From positions 1 to 64,000 of the forward strand of contig PSLF01000002.1 of NCBI GenBank assembly GCA_040289475.1: a DNA stretch of 64,000 bases. The letters are read 5' to 3'. Of this stretch, positions 1 to 8,012 are shown piece by piece (the stretch's first letter is position 1; every line of letters starts with the position of its first letter). Both the position numbers and the translations under genes were made by a program. This stretch comes from Acidimicrobiia bacterium. GTDB lineage: Bacteria > Actinomycetota > Acidimicrobiia > ATN3 > PSLF01. Under the pieces are notes generated by a model, which was not told where the DNA came from, did not search any database, and saw only the letters and a list, made by a program, of their open reading frames with translations.

Positions 1-145
1 GAAGATAAGGACTGGTCGAGTCAACGAGTCTATTAGCCAAAGTTCCTCCCGCCCATTTTGAGCGCTGAATAGCACGATGTTTGGCAGCTTTTGAATTGCA
101 AGCCTGCTACGTTCACCGTAGTTATCCTATGCTACGCAGTCTTCG

Positions 146-421
146 ATGGATCGATATATGAGAAGAATTAGGCGAATAGCGTTAGGAAACGACTTTTTGC
201 AGGCTATTGCGGTACTGGGAGTCTCGTCGCTTTTCGGTATTGCAATGTGGTACTGGCTGTGGCCGTTCGGCTTGCGGCTCCAGCTTGCGCTGGTTGGCGG
301 AGTTTCGTTCGGAGCATTTTGTTCGCTTGGCTCCTGGCTACGCTCTCGAGATATCGAGTGGGAGCGGACCCATACCAGAGCACTGCCGCTCACTTTCAGA
401 AGGCGAGTTCGTCGTCTCTGA
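146..421 (+). CDS. Small putative two-helix membrane protein
   Basis: The ORF encodes 91 residues with two hydrophobic segments (about residues 18-40 and 43-65), a basic N-terminus and an Arg-rich C-terminal tail, as in a small inner-membrane protein. I recognise no family. No convincing Shine-Dalgarno precedes the ATG; a second ATG at 158 would remove four residues. The gene is isolated: the next gene (queF) is convergent. The first 145 bases of the window hold no gene that I can see. A small real gene is plausible, but coding support is weak because other frames are also open here. Confidence 0.35.
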   Translation: MDRYMRRIRRIALGNDFLQAIAVLGVSSLFGIAMWYWLWPFGLRLQLALVGGVSFGAFCSLGSWLRSRDIEWERTHTRALPLTFRRRVRRL

Positions 422-511
422 TTCGGAGTCTCTGAAACGGACCCAGCGCGCATAACATTCCGCCCGATACAGGTGACTCGATAGAGACTGGAGAGTTCTG
501 AAGGCCAGCCG

Positions 512-889
512 CTATTGGAGCGACTCTAGTACTTCTTCGTCCGGGTATACAGCTCTCACGACAGTCTTTATTCCACCTCTTATGTTGAACTCAGCTTCGA
601 CAATCATTCTCTTTGGCTCTACAGCTGCAACGAGATCGGAGAGGATGGTGTTCGTTACCTCTTCGTGGTAGTGCCCTTCGTCTCTGAAAGACCACAGGTA
701 GAGTTTTAGAGACTTTAGTTCGACGAGTTTGGGACCGGGCACGTAAGCGATTCGGACTACGGCAAAGTCGGGTTGCCCGGTTCGAGGACAGACACAGGTG
801 AACTCTGGGCACTCAAGCTCCACTACGTAATCTCTCTTGGTCTCGGGGTTAGTAATAGCCTCTAGCTCTCTTGATGGAGTAGTCGGCAT
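512..889 (-). CDS. queF: NADPH-dependent 7-cyano-7-deazaguanine reductase (preQ0 reductase)
   Basis: QueF reduces preQ0 to preQ1 in the cytoplasm during queuosine tRNA modification. The 125-residue protein fits the short, unimodular (YkvM-like) class. The catalytic Cys34 lies in FTCVCPRTGQPDFA, with the catalytic Asp41 in the same motif. The substrate and NADPH region (KSLKLYLWSFRDEGHYHE) follows. The ORF can be extended upstream, but the ATG at 889 has AAGGAG at good spacing and begins just after the hydrolase stop at 900, so I chose it. It probably shares a transcript with the upstream hydrolase. No other queuosine gene is in the window. Confidence 0.95.
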   Translation of the reverse strand: MPTTPSRELEAITNPETKRDYVVELECPEFTCVCPRTGQPDFAVVRIAYVPGPKLVELKSLKLYLWSFRDEGHYHEEVTNTILSDLVAAVEPKRMIVEAEFNIRGGIKTVVRAVYPDEEVLESLQ

Positions 890-899
890 TTCGAACTCC

Positions 900-1859
900 T
901 TATCCTTCCCAGAAATCGCACACCGCGTCGGCAAATGCTTTGGGGCGCTCAAAAGGCGCAAAATGAGTAGCGTCTTCTATCTCTCGATAAATCGCGTTCT
1001 TTTTCATCGAGGCAAGAGCGGATGTGTCGAGAAATCCACCCTTTGGCGAGCGGGATCCCTGCATGAGCAAGATGCGGTGTTCTAGACCAACAAGCCTCGC
1101 GTATCCGTCGTGCTGTCCACCGGCTATGTAATTGACAGCTTCTATCTCTGGAGGACAGGCGAGCTTCACGCCGGCTGGACGCGAGGAGGGATCGGGGACG
1201 AGAGCGGTTTTCACGTATAGCTCGAAAACATCCGGATCGAAGAAGGAATAAGGAGGCTTGGATCCAAGTCTTTCCCGACACTCTTGCACCGATGCAAACG
1301 AGAACCTTCGCCTTCTAGCCTGAGGCACGAGGGGATTTGCGCTCGGATCCCAGCCAGCTACTCGCTCTGGGATTGCGATAATAGGCTCGAATAGGCTCAA
1401 TGAGGCGAACAACTCGGGTACCTCGGAGGCGGCTATCGCTATTATGGCTGCCCCCATCGAATGTCCGACAGCCTCTACAGGCCTGCTATCTCCTTTCGTT
1501 AGCGCTTGGATTATCTCGACGAGGTCGCAGGCCTGACGGTGCCAGTCGTAGTTGTCAATATTTGGATCGGGTTTTGAAGACAATCCTTGGCCTCTCAAAT
1601 CGTAGAGGATGTGTCTTGTACGGGGGCGGCACTCCAGCGCTCGCAGTACCGGTAGCCACATCCGTGAGGAGAAACCGTTGGCGTGTACCCAGACGGCCAC
1701 GTAGTCGCACTCCTCCGGACCCAGCTCCCAGACAGCCAGAGCAACGCCGTCGGAGCTATGTATGTATCGGGGATTCTGGGTCTCTACAGAATGCGCTGTT
1801 TTTGAATCGATCAAGATGCGAGCCTCCATTTCCATTTGGACAGCTATCCTCATAGACAT
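900..1859 (-). CDS. Alpha/beta-fold hydrolase
   Basis: A 319-residue alpha/beta hydrolase of unknown substrate. Visible features are the oxyanion strand VWVHANGF, the LYDLRGQGLS turn, the nucleophile elbow GHSMG (Ser134) and a C-terminal DATHFAP that supplies the catalytic His; a cap region lies between. The ORF opens at an ATG that overlaps the divergent NlpC/P60 start inside the same CATG at 1857-1860. One of the two genes may therefore start later; here the Met codons at 1835 and 1829 are alternatives with AGGA upstream. It lies 10 bases from queF and probably forms an operon with it. Confidence 0.8.
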   Translation of the reverse strand: MSMRIAVQMEMEARILIDSKTAHSVETQNPRYIHSSDGVALAVWELGPEECDYVAVWVHANGFSSRMWLPVLRALECRPRTRHILYDLRGQGLSSKPDPNIDNYDWHRQACDLVEIIQALTKGDSRPVEAVGHSMGAAIIAIAASEVPELFASLSLFEPIIAIPERVAGWDPSANPLVPQARRRRFSFASVQECRERLGSKPPYSFFDPDVFELYVKTALVPDPSSRPAGVKLACPPEIEAVNYIAGGQHDGYARLVGLEHRILLMQGSRSPKGGFLDTSALASMKKNAIYREIEDATHFAPFERPKAFADAVCDFWEG

Positions 1860-3003
1860 GTCGATTATCTCTTGTGTTGCTGAGACCTCCCAAGCTCGAG
1901 CATCGAGACGAGTGGTCGGAGTATTAGCGTTATGGCTTGCAGTTGGCTCGATTGTGCAGCTCGCACTGGCAACTGGTGCAATTGCTCAGAGTCCCCCTCA
2001 GAAACCCAATTCTCCCGAGATAGCCTCGATTGACAGGGATCTAGCCGAAGTGCTCGGAGAGCTCGAGCGCTTGGGGGAAGAGGAGCAGATAGCTACCGAG
2101 GCTTACCTCAGAGCTCAGGACGAGCTTGAAAAGGCAAGTATTGCTGAAGCATCCACCAGAGCTGTAGTGGACGAGATGAGGGGCCGGCTTGTTAACGCGC
2201 GCGCGGTGCTGGCTATGCGAGTAGCCGCTGCGTACAAGCGGGGGAGCGATTGGGGATATCGCCTTTCCTTGCTGCTTCAAGTGAGGAGCTTGGGTGAGGT
2301 GGGTATAGCTTCCAAGGTTGTTTCAGTGGTTGTAGGTCAAGACCAACGTACTGTGGCGGCGTGGAAAGAGGCCGAGGCAGATCAGGCCGAGGCCGAGGCT
2401 GCTCTATCTAGGGTTACCGAAGAAAAAGCCGCTTTTGCCAAAGAAGCATCCATTCGACTCCAGGAGATCCAGCGCGCAATCGAGACAAAGCAGAACTATC
2501 GCGCAAGCCTAGAAAGCCACAAGCGGGCCCTCCTGGAAGCTTATGAACAAGAACAGCGCCAGCGTGAACAGCAGGCTGCAGCCGCTGTTACAAGTTCTGA
2601 CAAAGGGAGGTTTCGTGTCGCTGGAGCAGCCTCGGATAGAGTCGCCCGAGCAGTCGAGATCGCTCTTGGCCAGCTGGGCAAACCCTACCGTTTCGGAGCA
2701 TCGGGACCAGATGCTTTTGACTGCTCGGGACTCGTGATGTACGCCTTCGAACAGGCAGGCTTGAGCGGCATTCCTCACAGGGCTGACCTACAGTACTTTC
2801 TCTCAGACCGCCATCCCTCAAGAGCAGAGCTCATGCCGGGAGACCTTGTCTTCTTCTCTAAACCCGGAACTCCTGAGGGCGTTCACCACGATGGCATATA
2901 CGTTGGTGACGGAATGATGGTCCACGCGCCGCAGACCGGTGACGTGGTCAAGGTGTCGAGCATTGATCGTTCCGATTACTTCGGGGCCACTCGGTTAGCA
3001 TGA
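1858..3003 (+). CDS. Secreted NlpC/P60 peptidoglycan endopeptidase with coiled coil
   Basis: A 381-residue exported cell-wall hydrolase. An N-terminal hydrophobic signal segment (about residues 20-45) ends near AIAQSP. It is followed by a long helical coiled-coil region rich in Glu, Ala and Gln (about 55-255) and a C-terminal NlpC/P60 domain (about 265-381). The catalytic Cys289 lies in FDCSGLVMYAF, the His in HHDGIYVG and the third polar residue in HAPQTG. This layout matches CwlO and RipA-type D,L-endopeptidases that cleave stem peptides during growth or division. The start is set at 1858 because the longer ORF only adds sequence antisense to the neighbouring hydrolase. The YbjQ-like gene follows after 21 bases. 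Confidence 0.88.
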   Translation: MSIISCVAETSQARASRRVVGVLALWLAVGSIVQLALATGAIAQSPPQKPNSPEIASIDRDLAEVLGELERLGEEEQIATEAYLRAQDELEKASIAEASTRAVVDEMRGRLVNARAVLAMRVAAAYKRGSDWGYRLSLLLQVRSLGEVGIASKVVSVVVGQDQRTVAAWKEAEADQAEAEAALSRVTEEKAAFAKEASIRLQEIQRAIETKQNYRASLESHKRALLEAYEQEQRQREQQAAAAVTSSDKGRFRVAGAASDRVARAVEIALGQLGKPYRFGASGPDAFDCSGLVMYAFEQAGLSGIPHRADLQYFLSDRHPSRAELMPGDLVFFSKPGTPEGVHHDGIYVGDGMMVHAPQTGDVVKVSSIDRSDYFGATRLA

Positions 3004-3024
3004 TTCAGCGTAGATGGAGAGGGC

Positions 3025-3558
3025 ATGGATAAAACTATGAGTTCGAGTAACGATTTTCCTGGGGAAGCCTCGCCTAATTCGGCGGGCTACGCATCACCCA
3101 ACGAGGCATTCGTTGCTACCCAGTATCATCGAGGGTACCCTACGGTTTCCCAATCTCCGCCGCCTGCGTACCAGGTGTCTACGCAGTATCCCGTGACTTC
3201 TGCTCAGCAGATTCCTGCCTCTGTTCAATCTCCACCCACGCTTTTGGTCACTACGACCGACGGCATCGACGGCAAGAGAATTAGCCAGTATCTGGGTGTA
3301 GTTGCTGGCGAGGTAGTGCTGGGCACCTCGATAACGAAAGACATAAAGGGTTCTGTTAGGGGATTTGTTGGAGGAAGGTCGTCGTCTTACGAAAAAGAGA
3401 TTCGTCAGGCCCGGCAACTCGCTACCCAGGAGATGGTACTAGTAGCGCAGCAGATGGGGGCAACGGCAGTTGTAGGAGTCTCCTACTCTTACGTGACGGT
3501 CAACGCTTTGGTCATGGTGGCAGCCACGGGCACGGCTGTTCGCACTGAAGACCTGTGA
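3025..3558 (+). CDS. YbjQ/UPF0145-family protein with Pro/Gln-rich N-terminus
   Basis: The C-terminal part (about residues 72-177) matches the YbjQ/UPF0145 family: a TTTDGIDGKRISQYLG start, VVLGTSI, a long helix of the REARQLA type, and GATAVVGVSYSY. The family forms a small oligomeric fold of uncertain function. The first 70 residues are low-complexity, rich in Ser, Pro, Gln and Tyr, and probably disordered. GGAGAGG precedes the ATG at 3025. It is on the same strand as the NlpC/P60 gene and probably co-transcribed, which hints at an envelope link. Confidence 0.8.
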   Translation: MDKTMSSSNDFPGEASPNSAGYASPNEAFVATQYHRGYPTVSQSPPPAYQVSTQYPVTSAQQIPASVQSPPTLLVTTTDGIDGKRISQYLGVVAGEVVLGTSITKDIKGSVRGFVGGRSSSYEKEIRQARQLATQEMVLVAQQMGATAVVGVSYSYVTVNALVMVAATGTAVRTEDL

Positions 3559-3623
3559 TTCTTTCCAAATCAGCTAATCGAAAGCCTCCGGCCTTGTGGT
3601 TCGACAACAAGTCGGAAGTGAGC

Positions 3624-4286
3624 CTAGATCGGCTTTTGCGGCCGTGAGACTATTTTCACCCTGTGATACTGCTTTCCAAAAGCGCGGCACTCTTCGTCGG
3701 TGGGAATCCAAATGTCAACCTTCTTACCTAACGGCCCCCGATCCTTCACGGTGAAGGTGCCGACTCCTTCGATGGATATGACAGTTCCGAGGGGGAGAAA
3801 TCCTGGGGAAGTAGCTGCTGTCGACGTATCTGGCGGCGATCCAGACGCGGTATTGGATTTCATTGTGTAACAGGTAATGAGAAGCACACCCAGGTCGTCA
3901 GGGTTCGCTTCTATGTTGGGCGCAGAATTTGCGCTCGGGGATTTTGCCGATGCGGCTGGGCGCGGCTTGGCTACACCGGTCGGAGGGGGCGTATTCGTTT
4001 GAGGAACGGCGGTTCTCGGAGCCACGGGAACAGGTTTGGCCGGAACAGCTTTGGGGTAGAACATACCACTGCTTTTCAACTCAGGGATGCTCACCGCGTC
4101 GGGCCCCCCGATAGGTGGAGCGAGAAGATCCCTACTTAGAGGATCTCCAGCTCTGGAAGACCCGTACGGCGTTACAGCTAGGTACGCTGTCGCTACGGTG
4201 GCCACCAGAAATGCCTGTGTCAGTAACCGGTGGCGCTTGCGTATTCGAATGGGGCCAGAAGACCCCGCACATGCCCGCTTCCACAT
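3624..4286 (-). CDS. Exported 3D-domain (RlpA-like double-psi beta-barrel) protein
   Basis: A 220-residue protein with a basic N-terminus and a hydrophobic signal or anchor segment (about residues 22-42), then a Pro/Ala-rich linker and a C-terminal 3D-type barrel (about 133-220). The core shows TCYTMKSNTASG, FLPLGTVISIEGVGTFTVKDRG and VDIWIPTDEECRAFG. 3D-domain proteins include lytic transglycosylase-like enzymes such as MltA and Rpf/YocH relatives. Two of the three signature Asp residues are present (KDRG, VDIW); the first position, usually Asp before the PLGT motif, is Ser here. Activity is therefore uncertain. It is convergent with the YbjQ-like gene and divergent from nth. Confidence 0.75.
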   Translation of the reverse strand: MWKRACAGSSGPIRIRKRHRLLTQAFLVATVATAYLAVTPYGSSRAGDPLSRDLLAPPIGGPDAVSIPELKSSGMFYPKAVPAKPVPVAPRTAVPQTNTPPPTGVAKPRPAASAKSPSANSAPNIEANPDDLGVLLITCYTMKSNTASGSPPDTSTAATSPGFLPLGTVISIEGVGTFTVKDRGPLGKKVDIWIPTDEECRAFGKQYHRVKIVSRPQKPI

Positions 4287-4358
4287 AGGGGCCTACAATA
4301 CATGACTCGGCCCTCAATGTCACGTATCTCGTGAAATTATTCACAAGGAAGGACAGAC

Positions 4359-5135
4359 ATGAGTACTTTCCGCAAGCCCAAGCAGGCTCTTAAGCGATCC
4401 AAGGCGGGCGTAGAGAGCAGCGGTCTCCTCTCTTCGAGCTCGAAGGGCAATAGGAAGGAGGATCAAAGATCAGCATCTCGAGATGCAGAGGCCAAAAGGG
4501 CCCGAGAGATCGCAAAGAGGCTGGCCAGTCAATACCCAAACGCAGAGACAGCGCTCGTCTATAGGAACCCCTTTGAGATGCTCGTGGCCACGATTCTTTC
4601 GGCTCAATGTACCGACGCAAAGGTGAACGAGGTAACTCCAGCGTTGTTCGATACGTATCCAGGGCCCGAGGAGCTGGCAGCAGCGAGGTTAGAGGACGTG
4701 GAAACGCTGATTCGGCCCACCGGTTTTTTTCGCAACAAGGCGAAGACACTAGTGGCGATGGCGTCGATGTTGGTAGAAGAGTTCGGCGGTGAGGTACCTA
4801 GGCGCATGGAAGACCTCGTGCGCCTGCCGGGGGTCGGGCGAAAGACAGCAGCAGTAGTACAGAGTACAGCGCTCAAGAATGAGTTCCCCGAAGGTCCAGA
4901 GGGTATAGCTGTCGACACTCATGTGTTCCGGATCGCGAAACGTTTGGGGCTATCGGACAAGAACGATCCCGATGGGGTCGAGCGAGACCTCACGAAGCTT
5001 CTTCCTCGCAGTGAATGGGGCGATTTTGCACTTCGTCTCATCCTGCATGGGCGGCAAGTTTGCAAAGCCCGCAAGCCGTTGTGCGGAGAGTGCGTGCTAA
5101 ACGATGTCTGTCCCTCTGCAGGCATCGTCGGATGA
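4359..5135 (+). CDS. nth: Endonuclease III (DNA glycosylase/AP lyase)
   Basis: Base-excision repair enzyme that removes oxidised pyrimidines and cleaves the abasic site. The 258-residue protein has the helix-hairpin-helix LPGVGRKTA with catalytic Lys162, and the catalytic Asp186 in VDTHVFR. A 4Fe-4S cluster motif of spacing Cys-X6-Cys-X2-Cys-X5-Cys lies at the C-terminus (VCKARKPLCGECVLNDVC). About 45 extra basic, Ser-rich residues precede the conserved domain. AAGGAAGG lies just before the ATG. It is transcribed divergently from the 3D-domain gene with 72 bases between starts. Confidence 0.96.
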   Translation: MSTFRKPKQALKRSKAGVESSGLLSSSSKGNRKEDQRSASRDAEAKRAREIAKRLASQYPNAETALVYRNPFEMLVATILSAQCTDAKVNEVTPALFDTYPGPEELAAARLEDVETLIRPTGFFRNKAKTLVAMASMLVEEFGGEVPRRMEDLVRLPGVGRKTAAVVQSTALKNEFPEGPEGIAVDTHVFRIAKRLGLSDKNDPDGVERDLTKLLPRSEWGDFALRLILHGRQVCKARKPLCGECVLNDVCPSAGIVG

Positions 5136-5253
5136 CTAGAGTCGTTATTGTTGTCGAGGTCCTCCTGCAGTGGCGGCATGCGAGGGACCGAGAACTGTTT
5201 TTGGGATCGCCCTACACAGGTGAGTAGTCCCCGTGGCGAGGTCCGCTCGAATT

Positions 5254-5349
5254 TACAGATTTCTAACTGTAGAGAACGATTTTTCGCACACTTTAGTGCC
5301 AACCTTCTGTACAGAAAAACGCCCAATTGGGAATGTGCCGCTGGCACAT
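5254..5349. promoter_or_regulatory. Cluster of three inverted repeats upstream of a secreted-protein gene
   Basis: Three palindromic elements lie in the 258-base gap before the gene at 5394. TACAG/CTGTA arms are at 5254-5271 with an 8-base spacer. A perfect 12-base palindrome, TTCTGTACAGAA, is at 5305-5316. Arms ATGTGCC/GGCACAT with a 3-base spacer are at 5333-5349. They could be operators or small RNA hairpins; none has a following T-run. The first two share the CTGTA/TACAG core. Function is inference. Confidence 0.4.
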
Positions 5350-5393
5350 GTAACAACGTCAGCCGAATACCCTAACGAAGGAGGTTGGCTTCG

Positions 5394-5957
5394 ATGAGGA
5401 AGTGGAGAAAGATGTCGGTCGCGATAGTTGCTGCTGCGGTGCTGGGAGGACTGCTGCTTGCTTCCGCAGCACTGGCTCAAGACAAGGGATCTGACCAAGG
5501 GGCAGGCTCCCACGAAGCCGCGGCGGAAGCGAATAAGAACCCAGGACGCTGGGGCCAGAAGATCAGGGGTGTCATAGGTCGCCACACGATGAGAGAGAGC
5601 AGGGAAATCTTTTTGAACGGAAAGACCGTAGTGGTCAAGACCTACAAAGGCCAACTGGTTTCATCTGGAGACTCGAAGCTGACAATCAAGTATTTGGATG
5701 GCACCACAGGCGATGTCCAACTGGTAGGCGAAGTTAAGGTGTGTGCAAACGGAAACGCTCAAGCCGGCTTAGGCGATCTGCAATCCGGCAAGCCGGTCAG
5801 GATTCATACGGCGACGAATCTTCCGAGAGGGGATGTATCCGTCGTAATCCAGGCATCAAGCAAAGACGAGTTGAAAGGCTGCAGGGATCTCGTCGACTCG
5901 ATCCGAGATAGACTTCGGGCTGAAGCAGGCGCATCTGAGGCCCCCTCGCAGCCATGA
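5394..5957 (+). CDS. Small secreted protein of unknown function
   Basis: The protein has 187 residues with a clear signal peptide: a basic start (RKWRK), a hydrophobic core and cleavage near SAALAQ. The mature part has a Lys/Gly-rich segment and then a beta-rich region (VVVKTYKGQLVSS, LTIKYLDGTTGDVQL, DLQSGKPVRIHT). This pattern recalls small DUF5666-like OB/SH3-type secreted domains, but I cannot name a family with confidence. The ATG at 5394 is chosen because GGAGG sits at 5380-5384 with normal spacing; the in-frame TTG at 5385 would be too close. A strong hairpin follows the stop. Confidence 0.75.
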   Translation: MRKWRKMSVAIVAAAVLGGLLLASAALAQDKGSDQGAGSHEAAAEANKNPGRWGQKIRGVIGRHTMRESREIFLNGKTVVVKTYKGQLVSSGDSKLTIKYLDGTTGDVQLVGEVKVCANGNAQAGLGDLQSGKPVRIHTATNLPRGDVSVVIQASSKDELKGCRDLVDSIRDRLRAEAGASEAPSQP

Positions 5958-5990
5958 GGAACTCCTAAGAAAGCGGTCGAGCTCTCTCGG

Positions 5991-6021
5991 GAGCGCTGGA
6001 CCGGGATACGGTTCAGCGCTC
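5991..6021. terminator. Bidirectional terminator between convergent genes
   Basis: A 12-bp stem (GAGCGCTGGACC with GGTTCAGCGCTC, one G-U pair) encloses a 7-base loop and is followed by a T-rich CTTTACATTT. It sits between the convergent secreted-protein and histidine-kinase genes, as expected for a shared terminator. Confidence 0.8.
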
Positions 6022-6073
6022 CTTTACATTTGGAGGATGGTCAAAACGCCGGCCATGCGTTGGTCGTTTGGGG

Positions 6074-7987
6074 TCACTGGATGCGGTGACCCGTACCTAC
6101 CGCTGCAATACGAGGTAGAGATAGCACGAAGCGCGCACCATGGGGATCCCGATGTTCGTATGTGAGAGTTCCTCCGTGTGCCTCGGCCAAGCCTTTGGCA
6201 ATGGCAAGTCCTAGGCCCACCCCTGACGATCGCCTCGTAGAAGAGGAGTCCACTTGGACGAAGCGGTCGAAGATGGCCCGACGCTTTTCTTCGGGCACAC
6301 CGGGTCCTTCGTCTTCCACGAATACTCGATAACCGCCTTCGAAAGAGCGGATTCCGATGACTACCGTGCCATCCCCGTACTTTAGGGCGTTAGAAACCAG
6401 ATTCGTCACGATCTGTTCTACTTTCGACTCGTCTGCCTGGACCACCGGCTGCTCGGCAGCAGGCAAATCAACACGGATTTGCATCCCTTTCTCTGCCGCC
6501 TGGGAGGCGTACTGTTCGGCAACTCTGTCGACCACTTTGGACAAATCAACTCTGGTGATTTCCAAAGACAGCGCGCCCTCCTGAAGGCGACTCATGTCCA
6601 AGAAGTCGTCGATGAGTTTGGACAATCGCTCGGCTTGGGCATCGATGATAGAAAGGAAGCGTCTTTGCTTGTCCTCCGGCAGCGTGCCTATTCCTTCCAT
6701 CAAAGAGCTGGCGAAGCCACGTATAGATGTGAGCGGGGTGCGGAGCTCATGGCTGACCACGCCCAAAAGCTCGCTTTTCATGCGATCCAGATCGGTGAGA
6801 CGTCGAACCGCTTCTCGCTCGGCCGCAAATGCACCTGCATAGCCTAGGTAATGGGAAAACTCTTCTGCGACCCTCTGCAGAAGGCGCATCTCTGCCGAGG
6901 TGAACTCTGGGCCTTCTGCCGGCCTTACGGCGACGACAAAACAGGGCTGGCCGGCCGAGGGAACAAACCCGACCCAAAACGTTGGTGGGGACTGAGGCCC
7001 GAGCTTGCCGCTTGGAAACACCGCGACCATTCCGGTTTTGGGGCGTTCACCGGGTCTAGGCCTGACATTTAGGGAGAGTTCGATCAAGTGGCGGGTAGCG
7101 TCCCATGCGGCTCTTTCCATCAACCGGGGTATTGAGGGGGAGCCCTGCTCGGTGTATGGCGTGTGTCCGGAGTCGTACTGGCTCACCATTCGATAGGGCT
7201 TATCAGTGGAAGCAGCCTTCCCTTCGGATGATGTCAGCGCGGCAAATTCTAGGGGAGAAGTGGTAACAACATAGGCCGCTCCACATACGGCTCCTAATCC
7301 TCTTGCTAATGTATGTAGACACTCGGACAGCATCTCTTCTACGTTGCCGAGTCGGCGTGCCTTGGAAAGCAGGACGTTCAATACCTCAGCGTGGTATGCC
7401 TGTCGTCTTGCAGCCTCGACGATTTCTTGAGACTCTATGGCCAATCCCAGCAAGGATCCTGCGGCCTCCACGGCAAATACAGTCAATGACTCGGATCCTT
7501 TGACGCCTCTGAGCTCGGGACGAATCTGTCGAAACCCCACTGCTAACAGACCCTTCGTTCCCATCCTGGTCACCAGGGGCTCGAGGATGACGTCTACGAG
7601 CCCTTCTGCTGCTATCCAGTCGTCAACTGCGCCAGAGGGTTGTTCGGGGACTGATAAGAGAATCACTCGTTCTCCCCCCTGAAGGACTCTGGATACAGGG
7701 GTATAGCTCATTTTGTTCTCGATTCCACCAGCAGCTGGCCCTCTGCTCCCAAGAACGTCTGCGACTTTGTACGTGTACTCCAACCCGGGAACGACCAGAG
7801 CGCCAAAGTCGGCTGCGCACAAGCGAGCTACGAATTCGATGGCACGAGATGCCACTTCGAGCGCCGGCTCTCCTGCGGTGATTCTCTGAAGCAGGCCGGC
7901 TATCGACTCCAGCAAGACAGTCTCACTCCAGCTACTTGGCTGTTGAGGATCGAAGAATGAACCTGAGGCACTAGTCGATGTAGTCAC
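6074..7987 (-). CDS. Soluble GAF-domain sensor histidine kinase
   Basis: A cytoplasmic kinase of about 637 residues. No transmembrane helix is visible. Two GAF-like sensory regions occupy the N-terminal two thirds, followed by a HisKA dimerisation helix with the phosphoacceptor His in VVSHELRTPLTS (His codon near 6750). A HATPase domain follows with an N box (NLVSNALKYGDG), DEGPGVP and GVGLGLAIAKG. The ORF stays open to an ATG at 8116, but that would overlap the upstream hydrolase by 104 bases. The GTG at 7987 leaves a 25-base gap and is preferred. No response regulator is adjacent, so it is an orphan kinase here. A shared transcript with the hydrolase is likely. Confidence 0.88.
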   Translation of the reverse strand: MTTSTSASGSFFDPQQPSSWSETVLLESIAGLLQRITAGEPALEVASRAIEFVARLCAADFGALVVPGLEYTYKVADVLGSRGPAAGGIENKMSYTPVSRVLQGGERVILLSVPEQPSGAVDDWIAAEGLVDVILEPLVTRMGTKGLLAVGFRQIRPELRGVKGSESLTVFAVEAAGSLLGLAIESQEIVEAARRQAYHAEVLNVLLSKARRLGNVEEMLSECLHTLARGLGAVCGAAYVVTTSPLEFAALTSSEGKAASTDKPYRMVSQYDSGHTPYTEQGSPSIPRLMERAAWDATRHLIELSLNVRPRPGERPKTGMVAVFPSGKLGPQSPPTFWVGFVPSAGQPCFVVAVRPAEGPEFTSAEMRLLQRVAEEFSHYLGYAGAFAAEREAVRRLTDLDRMKSELLGVVSHELRTPLTSIRGFASSLMEGIGTLPEDKQRRFLSIIDAQAERLSKLIDDFLDMSRLQEGALSLEITRVDLSKVVDRVAEQYASQAAEKGMQIRVDLPAAEQPVVQADESKVEQIVTNLVSNALKYGDGTVVIGIRSFEGGYRVFVEDEGPGVPEEKRRAIFDRFVQVDSSSTRRSSGVGLGLAIAKGLAEAHGGTLTYEHRDPHGARFVLSLPRIAAVGTGHRIQ

Positions 7988-8012
7988 TTCGCTACCGTCA
8001 CCGTGGCATGCG

